This document shows positions 58,294-64,000 of a stretch of DNA of 64,000 nt, piece after piece. The position numbers were made by a program, and so were the translations under genes. The notes beneath the pieces were generated by a model, which ran no database searches, was not told where the DNA came from, and was given only the letters and a program-made list of their open reading frames with translations. Source of the stretch: an uncultured Thermoguttaceae bacterium (GTDB lineage: Bacteria > Planctomycetota > Planctomycetia > Pirellulales > Thermoguttaceae); the NCBI GenBank assembly GCA_938042245.1, contig CALIRO010000044.1:1-64000 (forward strand), read 5' to 3'. How positions within the stretch are numbered: position 1 is the stretch's first letter; every line of letters begins with the position of its first letter.

Positions 58294-58425
58294 TAACACT
58301 TCTGCCCAATAGTGTACCAAGGCATTTCTGCGCAAACAGGAATCCGAAGTCCTCGTAGCGGGGGCGTCCCGGCTTCCTATTGCCATTTCTGCGTACCTAG
58401 GAATCCAGGCTCCTTCGTCCAGGTC
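58294..58425. repeat. Dispersed family A element, degenerate
   Basis: AACACTTCTGCCCAATAGTGTACCAAGGCAT (given by position: 58296-58326) matches the family end plus the GTGTACCAAGGCATT inner block. A second inner block CATTTCTGCGTACCTAGGAATCC follows. The right end is unclear. The remainder of 58241-58693 shows no gene. Confidence 0.65.
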
Positions 58426-58693
58426 TTCTGTCTGACTCCCAAGCAAAGGCTCCCATCGGCAATCAACTCGTTATCCAGTGGTGTGCTCCTTAGTACAGGT
58501 CTTCTGTGTCATTCCCGGGCAAAGGGGAAGTGGGAATAATGATCCGGACAAGAGGTCGGTGCATCGGACGGAGGCCCCGTCAGCGTGGGTTCGCCTTCGG
58601 CTCATCGGCCCTCTCCCGCAGACGGACGGGGGGTGATTTGCGCCCGGGACGTCCACGCTCCAGGAATGCGGGCGGGAGGCCCAGGGGCTTAGG

Positions 58694-59494
58694 TTATGAA
58701 ATATACGGCTCCTGAAATCCTTCTGGAAGTGCCTGGACGACGGCTTTTCCGAACAGTTGATGGAGGAGGTCTTCTTTTGGGTAGCCGTGGCCTCGGTGCT
58801 GCAGGAAGGCTTCGGCGGCCGGTACGCCGATTTGTCGGCCTCGCAGGGCAGCGTGCCGACGCATCATCTCTAAATATTCATCCGTCCCATGATGCGCCCG
58901 AAGCCACTCTCGCTGGCTGGCATGGCAAGCCAACATCTGACTCTTCCGCTCCAATTGCTGGGTAATATCCACCCAGGTGGTCGGTAGAACCACTCGGCCT
59001 AAGGGATCCGTGGCTTCCACCGGATCGCAATAATAGAGATATGGTACGGTGGATTCCGGGTGCCGGGGACATTCCGAACAATTCGGCGCTGGATAAAGGA
59101 AACTGGCTGCCCGGGCCAATAGGCTGGCCTGCTCATGGTCCATCATGTAATCCTTCGGCGCATGGGTAAAGACCAGCGAGGGCGTTACCCGTCGAAACAG
59201 ATCATAGGCCTTCTGAAGAGTCGGCTTGTCATATACGACCAGGCCGTCCCGCTCGTCCAGGCAGTGATATTTAGCCCCGATCAAGGCGGCGGCCTGTTGG
59301 GCTTCGCCAGTACGTCGGCCAGCAATCGCCCATTTCGTTTCGCTCATCGTGCCACAATCGCCCGGCGCACAGGTGGCAATATGAATCTCCCAGCCCAAAT
59401 CCGCCAACCGGATCAATGTCCCCGCACACAAAAACTCCGCATCATCCGGATGCGCCATAAAGGCCAATGCCACACGCCGACTCGGTATGCTCAT
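58694..59494 (-). CDS. PIG-L family deacetylase
   Basis: About 266 aa, LmbE/PIG-L fold for removing acetyl groups from N-acetylglucosamine-type substrates. ALAFMAHPDDAEFLCAGTL holds the zinc-binding AHPDD; HAPKDYMMDHEQAS gives the later His/Asp. Others in the family act on N-acetylglucosaminyl-inositol or similar. AAAGGAG before the ATG at 59494 decides the start; 64 upstream codons of another composition are rejected. It neighbours NagB-like and NagB genes, which fits amino-sugar metabolism. Confidence 0.9.
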   Translation of the reverse strand: MSIPSRRVALAFMAHPDDAEFLCAGTLIRLADLGWEIHIATCAPGDCGTMSETKWAIAGRRTGEAQQAAALIGAKYHCLDERDGLVVYDKPTLQKAYDLFRRVTPSLVFTHAPKDYMMDHEQASLLARAASFLYPAPNCSECPRHPESTVPYLYYCDPVEATDPLGRVVLPTTWVDITQQLERKSQMLACHASQREWLRAHHGTDEYLEMMRRHAALRGRQIGVPAAEAFLQHRGHGYPKEDLLHQLFGKAVVQALPEGFQEPYIS

Positions 59495-59599
59495 CAATTC
59501 ACTCCTTTCCGATTCTCCGCCAGAATCTCTGGAGCAGTGCCGCCAATCGCACTCATGCCCCCTGCCTATCGGCCAAAAGGTGGTGCTGCTCGGCTTTGG

Positions 59600-59755
59600 T
59601 AGTTTCTCTGTAGGTTGTCCATCGGCTGCCCCGTATCGTCTTCCGCCAAAGGACCCTACAGCTGCTCGGCTTTCGCAGAGTTCCACTAGCCGGAAATCTC
59701 TTCCGCTAGTCGGTTCACCTATGGAGGCGCCATTAGGCGGAAATGTTCCGCTTTA
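59600..59755. repeat. Possible degenerate family A element
   Basis: The end CCATTAGGCGGAAATGTTCC closely resembles CATTCGGCGGAAGTGTTCC of the intact copy. The opposite end is not convincing. It lies in the 505-bp spacer 59495-59999, where no gene is seen. Confidence 0.4.
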
Positions 59756-59999
59756 CCAAACGACTCGCTGCCAAAAATGCCCTTCTGCTTCAAACGGTCT
59801 ATGCCCATCGTACAGAGAAAAAGCTCTTTCGTCTAGCAGTGGGGGCTGGCTGGGGAGAGAAGAATGTGCTCGGAGGCAATTACTCCCAGATGCTGGCAAA
59901 CCGAACGACCTTCAGGCAACCCGGCCGGCCAACCTGGCTCGAACGGAATAACTCCCAGAGGTCTGCAAAAAGGCAGAACCGAATCTAGGGGGACTGTCT

Positions 60000-61118
60000 C
60001 TACTTGGGCGAAGACTTCGAAGAGGAACGCAGGTCCGAAACATACCGGAGCTGGCCATCGGCGGTTTTAGCGATGACCACAATCCGTTCGATGTCCCCCT
60101 GGAAGCGGGCGCCGGAAGGGCTAAGGCATTGATCCAAAAGCACCGGTTTTTTCCGGCCTCGCGGCACCTCCCCCAGTTGATAGCGATAGCCTCCTTCGTC
60201 GTCGGCTGGATCAGGGTTAATGCGCAGTTCAGCCTCTTGCCAACTCCGATCCACATTTTCAATATAGAGAATCCCTCGGCGAAGGTCGTAGCTAACAAGC
60301 ATCAAGGGACCTTTGGGAGGGGCTAGGGCAGCTTTTTCAGAGGGTTTACCGATATTTTCGGCTGCCGGTCGGCCTCCATAGCCTAACATCACTATGATGA
60401 TCACCGCCACAATCATCAAGGAAAAGCCCATGATCAATAGTCCTTCGGCGCTGAGGAGGATCGGTCGGGACCGAGGACGGGGCAGCTCCTGAGCCCCCCG
60501 AGCAGGAGCCTGAGGGTAAGGGGATACTTGCACCGGCGGGCCAGGCATAGAGACCGGGTACCCAGGCATCCCGGATAATCCTGCTACCGGGGGGATTGGT
60601 GTTGCCACAGGAGCAGCTCCGGGAGGGAGTGGTTGGGGCATTGGGATGGCTGGGGGGCTTGGCATCCCCCCTGTAGATGTACCTATAGGACCCCAACTTG
60701 TTGTAGTCCCAGATCCTGTTCCTAATGGGGTACCCGTACTTGGGGGGCCTACTGGCCCAAGAGGGGATGTGGCAGGAGGAGTTTCCCCCCCCCTGGGGGA
60801 TACGATGCTGATTTCCCCTGGGCTAGGGCCTACGCTACTTACGGGGGGCAAAGATATACCTTTTGGCGGGACTGTGGGTTGGGTACTCCGGCGGCCAAGG
60901 GCCTCCGCCTGATTACCGGCCGCTGCCGTTCCGCCTGCTCCAGCCGACTCGGTTGGCTTTGGAGATGCTCCTTGCTCCGCTTCTGGTTGGACGGCCCCTG
61001 CCAAAATCGCCTGGCTCATCACAAACTGCTTCTGGCAATGCGGGCATAATACCGACGCCCCTACCGGAATCCCGTCTCCGACCATCCACCCCCGGCAATT
61101 GGGACATGACACGTACAT
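60000..61118 (-). CDS. Zinc-ribbon, proline-rich, membrane-spanning protein
   Basis: 372 aa. A zinc ribbon opens the protein (CPNC...CPHC, residues 5-28). A long Pro/Gly/Ser-rich stretch (about 60-215) follows, then one transmembrane helix (LLIMGFSLMIVAVIIIVMLGYGG near 230) and a C-terminal domain of about 120 residues with SYDLRRGILYIENVDRSW and DIERIVVIAKTADGQLRYVS, which looks like a beta-rich module. Single-pass, with the zinc finger probably cytosolic. GGAGGA before the ATG at 61118. Function unknown; the layout is common in planctomycetes. Confidence 0.78.
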   Translation of the reverse strand: MYVSCPNCRGWMVGDGIPVGASVLCPHCQKQFVMSQAILAGAVQPEAEQGASPKPTESAGAGGTAAAGNQAEALGRRSTQPTVPPKGISLPPVSSVGPSPGEISIVSPRGGETPPATSPLGPVGPPSTGTPLGTGSGTTTSWGPIGTSTGGMPSPPAIPMPQPLPPGAAPVATPIPPVAGLSGMPGYPVSMPGPPVQVSPYPQAPARGAQELPRPRSRPILLSAEGLLIMGFSLMIVAVIIIVMLGYGGRPAAENIGKPSEKAALAPPKGPLMLVSYDLRRGILYIENVDRSWQEAELRINPDPADDEGGYRYQLGEVPRGRKKPVLLDQCLSPSGARFQGDIERIVVIAKTADGQLRYVSDLRSSSKSSPK

Positions 61119-61482
61119 GAATGTGATTCCTCCAAACGGGCTAACAGCTCCCAGTTGGCCGGTTCTTTCGTGTTTGGAACGGCCTTGGCAGACGGCAGTT
61201 TCACCTCGGCTCTGCTGGGAGAGGCCAGGTGAGTATACGGTGTTGGAGCTTCCTCTGTTAGACGGAGCTTACGGTTAGTTAAGCGAGCATGCCTACCCTC
61301 TGAGAACCGTGCTCCATTCAAGGTACTCTGCTGCTGGGTTGTCCGTTCCTCTGGCCTCCGCGGTCGGGCATCTCAAAGAGGCCTCTTCTCATTACCCTAC
61401 CAAGGGTTGGGCCAGTCTGCAATGGGAGTGGTCTCGGCAAAAGGCAGGAAAACTATTTCCTGCGGAATGTTCAGACACACCG

Positions 61483-61512
61483 TTGACAAAACACTCAATT
61501 CAGTTCAAATTA
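61483..61512 (+). promoter_or_regulatory. Possible promoter before nagB
   Basis: A perfect TTGACA at 61483-61488 is followed, after about 18 bases, by AAATTA. The -10 match is weak, but the region is AT-rich and 100-130 bases upstream of nagB. The rest of the 61119-61615 spacer shows no gene. Confidence 0.3.
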
Positions 61513-61615
61513 AACAATTTCATTTTCTTTTCGAGTTGTGGGAGATTCCTGATAGGTATTGTACTAGAGGAGGCATGTTTTTCTGGGGTTTTTTTCTACA
61601 GGGAGACACCAGGCT

Positions 61616-62398
61616 ATGGAAATCGTCATTACCGAGTCGTATGAGGAGATGAGTAAGCGGGCTGCTCAGGAAGTGGCCAATTTGCTCAATACCAAACCAA
61701 ACGCGGTGCTAGGCCTGGCTACTGGCAGCACCCCGCTAGGCCTGTACCGGGAACTCATCCGGATGCACAAAGAGGAGGGGCTGGATTTTTCCCAGGTGAT
61801 TACCTTCAACCTGGATGAGTATGTGGGACTGCCGAAAGAACACCCACAAAGTTATCATTATTTTATGAATGAAAATTTATTCAAACATATCAACATCCCG
61901 CCGCAAAACATTCATATTCCTTCCGGCACCACTAGCAATTACAAAGCCTTCTGTCAATGGTACGAAGACCGGATTCGCCAATGCGGCGGCATTGACTTGC
62001 AGATCCTGGGCATCGGGGCCGACGGCCATATTGCCTTCAACGAACCGACTAGTTCCCTAGGGTCCCGAACCCGGATTAAGACCTTGGCCCAGCAGACGAT
62101 CAAAGACAACGCCCGGTTTTTCGATCGACCGGAAGATGTGCCCCGGTACGCCATTACCATGGGCGTGGGCACCATCTTGGAAGCCCGCAAAATCATTTTG
62201 TTAGCCAATGGCAAGGGGAAGTCCGACGCAGTGGCCGCCGCCATCGAAGGTCCGGTTACTAGCATGTGCACGGCCAGTGCGCTGCAATTGCACCCGAATG
62301 TCATGTTCATCCTGGATCGGGAAGCGGCCAGTAAACTGAAAATGATCGAATACTACGAGTGGATTCAAGCCAACCTACCCGGAGCGCCAAAATCGTAA
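61616..62398 (+). CDS. nagB: Glucosamine-6-phosphate deaminase
   Basis: Converts glucosamine 6-phosphate to fructose 6-phosphate and ammonia. 260 aa, typical. LGLATGSTPLGLYREL (phosphate loop), NLDEYVGL with the catalytic Asp near 67, GIGADGHIAFNEP with His near 140, and RIKTLAQQTIKDNARFF are all present. An allosteric C-terminal tail like E. coli's seems absent. GGAG upstream of the ATG. nagA is not recognised nearby; the PIG-L protein at 58694 could supply deacetylation. Confidence 0.95.
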   Translation: MEIVITESYEEMSKRAAQEVANLLNTKPNAVLGLATGSTPLGLYRELIRMHKEEGLDFSQVITFNLDEYVGLPKEHPQSYHYFMNENLFKHINIPPQNIHIPSGTTSNYKAFCQWYEDRIRQCGGIDLQILGIGADGHIAFNEPTSSLGSRTRIKTLAQQTIKDNARFFDRPEDVPRYAITMGVGTILEARKIILLANGKGKSDAVAAAIEGPVTSMCTASALQLHPNVMFILDREAASKLKMIEYYEWIQANLPGAPKS

Positions 62399-62604
62399 CC
62401 TTTGGGTTTAACGGAATCCAAGTGGATCATAACCCTCAGGGAACAAAACCGCTTCTATCCAAACAGGCAGCTTTTCCCAAAAAGAATCCTAAATAGCCTA
62501 TCCGTTTGCGGCCTATTTCAAGCGGGGAAGACTAGCCTGTGCCTTTGGGGTTGGAAGCAGGGGGGAAGATCGGTTTCGGTTTCCTTTCGTGGAGAGTTTT
62601 CGCC

Positions 62605-63894
62605 ATGCGTCTGATTCTGTTCGATTTACCTGGTCCGGATCGAGTGCGTTTTTACCCGTTGGCGTTGAGTCGGCCGATTTGGGAACTTCGGTGCGGCATT
62701 ACCAATTTGGCCGAAAAGCTCGTGGCCAAACTGCGTCCGCAGAGTGTGGCCTGTTTTGTGCCGCCTTACATGGCCGAGGCTTACCGGGAACAGACCTCTT
62801 GGCCGGTAAACGACCCTGGGCAACTGGCCGGCGAGGAACTGCTTTTGGTGCATCCGAGGGTGCGGGCGGAAGATTTTACTGCGGATTGGATTCCGCCTGG
62901 CCATGCCGTGGTTTCCGAAGAGGGCACCCTTTTGGCCGCCCGGATTAGCCCGGCAGAGTACGCCCGGATGTCCACGGATTCGATAGAGGCTCTGGTGGAA
63001 TCGGCCAAAGGGCTCCCTCGGGCCAACGTCCAACTGAAACTATGGAATTACATCTGGGAGCTGGTGCTGGAAAGCCCCCATCAGATTACCAAAGATTTTG
63101 CCGACCTAGGCCGATCCGGCATTGAGGGCACGGTGGAACAGCCTTCGGCCATCCGCGGAAGCCGATCCGAGCTTTTCATTGCTCCCGGCGTTTTGATCCA
63201 TCCGATGGTGGTTTTGGATGCGGCCAACGGCCCGATCTATATCGACGAGGATGCGGAAATCCATCCGTTTACCCGGATTGAAGGTCCCTGCTACATCGGC
63301 AAAAAGTCGATCCTGTTAGGCTGCAAGTGCCGGGAGGGCAATTCCATTGGTCCGGTGTGCCGCGTGGGCGGCGAGGTGGAAGAATCGATCATCCACGGCT
63401 ACTCGAACAAGTACCACGACGGCTTCCTGGGCCATGCGTATGTGGGCGAGTGGGTCAATCTGGGGGCGCTGACGACGAACAGCGACTTGAAGAATGACTA
63501 CACAAATGTATCCGTTATCCTGGACGGCCGTCGGCCCATCGACACCGGTTCGACCAAAGTCGGCTCGCTCATCGGCGACCATACGAAGACCTCCATCGGC
63601 ACCCTGCTGAATACCGGTGCGTATGTAGGGGCCATGTGCATCTTGGCTGCCACCGGCAAGCCGCTGCCCAAATACATCCCCTCGTTCGCCTGGTTCATCG
63701 ACGGGGTGGTCACCAAGGGGTTCGGCAAGCAGGCGCTTTATGACACGGCCCGAGTGGCCATGGGACGCCGCAAACGAGAGTTTACCGCCGCCCAGCAGGC
63801 CATGTGGGACGCCATCTACGAGCTGACCGCCCCCCAGCGGGAAGAGGCCATCCGCAAGGGCCGACGCCTGCTGGCCACCGGCCGAACCGCGTAA
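62605..63894 (+). CDS. GlmU-like putative sugar nucleotidyltransferase
   Basis: About 429 aa. The N-terminal 180 residues (MRLILFDLPGPDRVRFYPLALSRPIWELR) look like the sugar-nucleotidyltransferase-related domain that lacks the usual GGxGTRL loop. The C-terminal half is a left-handed beta-helix with hexapeptide-like turns (GPIYIDEDAEIHPFTRIEGPCYIGKKS, and HAYVGEWVNLGALTTNSDLKNDY). GGAGAG eight bases before the ATG at 62605 decides the start. Catalytic activity cannot be confirmed. 207 bp downstream of nagB. After the stop, 63895-64000 shows nothing. Confidence 0.8.
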   Translation: MRLILFDLPGPDRVRFYPLALSRPIWELRCGITNLAEKLVAKLRPQSVACFVPPYMAEAYREQTSWPVNDPGQLAGEELLLVHPRVRAEDFTADWIPPGHAVVSEEGTLLAARISPAEYARMSTDSIEALVESAKGLPRANVQLKLWNYIWELVLESPHQITKDFADLGRSGIEGTVEQPSAIRGSRSELFIAPGVLIHPMVVLDAANGPIYIDEDAEIHPFTRIEGPCYIGKKSILLGCKCREGNSIGPVCRVGGEVEESIIHGYSNKYHDGFLGHAYVGEWVNLGALTTNSDLKNDYTNVSVILDGRRPIDTGSTKVGSLIGDHTKTSIGTLLNTGAYVGAMCILAATGKPLPKYIPSFAWFIDGVVTKGFGKQALYDTARVAMGRRKREFTAAQQAMWDAIYELTAPQREEAIRKGRRLLATGRTA

Positions 63895-64000
63895 GTCCCG
63901 CCTCCAACCGCTCCAACACCGGTATGCTGGCACGGGTTCCCCGGCACACGGTCTGGGCAGGTAGGCACATTGGCGCCCGCAGACGCCCGTTGTTTAATCT

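Noticed and set aside
1318-58425. Repeats read as a CRISPR array
   Set aside because: The copies are kilobases apart, diverged and not separated by uniform spacers; no cas gene is present.

Overview
The window looks like chromosomal DNA from a planctomycete, probably a thermophilic Pirellulales/Thermogutta-like lineage. The reasons are a Rho factor with a very long acidic N-terminal extension, an exported protein of the type with an HPPVYY...GWSPFAYP core, Tat-exported Gfo/Idh/MocA oxidoreductases, a membrane-anchored GspE-like protein beside pilT, and mostly small operons separated by repeat-filled spacers. This is inferred from gene content; there is no rRNA, and no tRNA was recognised.

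Layout. 1-6.3 kb: one copy of a long-range repeat, an unknown protein, a FAD/Fe-S dehydrogenase and folE, all on the minus strand. 6.4-16.1 kb (plus strand): polA-coaE with overlapping start and stop, rho, ribH, nusB-ftsY and an amidohydrolase-like protein. 16.2-22.2 kb (minus): deoC and an RND efflux operon that looks inactivated, with a large out-of-frame deletion in the pump and a frameshift in the adaptor. 22.9-25.8 kb (plus): trpB, trpA and ferritin. 26.2-39.0 kb (minus): OprB-type porin, diguanylate cyclase, mgtE, a four-gene membrane/ATPase block (unknown membrane protein, CvpA-like protein, GspE-like protein with a degenerate nucleotide site, PilT), hisF, hypA and a hydrogenase-type maturation protease. 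39.7-45.3 kb: CNNM/CorC-type CBS protein, PfkB kinase, psd-pssA overlapping by ATGA, and riboflavin synthase. 45.6-63.9 kb: a carbohydrate and amino-sugar region with two Gfo/Idh/MocA oxidoreductases, lactonase, fucose-isomerase-like protein, class III aminotransferase, a NagB-like protein, PIG-L deacetylase, true NagB and a GlmU-like beta-helix protein. queG, a small lipoprotein, an exported NPY-repeat protein and a zinc-ribbon membrane protein are interspersed.

How the genes work together. polA, coaE, rho, nusB, ftsY, folE, trpAB, hisF, psd/pssA, ribH and ribE are housekeeping. The second half suggests turnover of sugars and amino sugars, with deacetylation, deamination, oxidation and transamination steps, but the substrate cannot be read from the sequence.

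The most unusual structure lies between the genes. A dispersed inverted-repeat element of about 150-200 bp occurs in at least ten spacers. The copy at 5823-5984 has perfect 19-bp inverted ends and is flanked by an 8-bp direct repeat, as expected of a miniature transposable element. A second REP-like family (CCCTCTCCC...GGGAGAGGG) also recurs, and a third ~180-bp repeat is present at 1-180 and 39092-39269. At 53581-53846 a promoter-like sequence and a strong intrinsic terminator enclose a hairpin-rich stretch, a candidate small RNA or leaderless microprotein gene.
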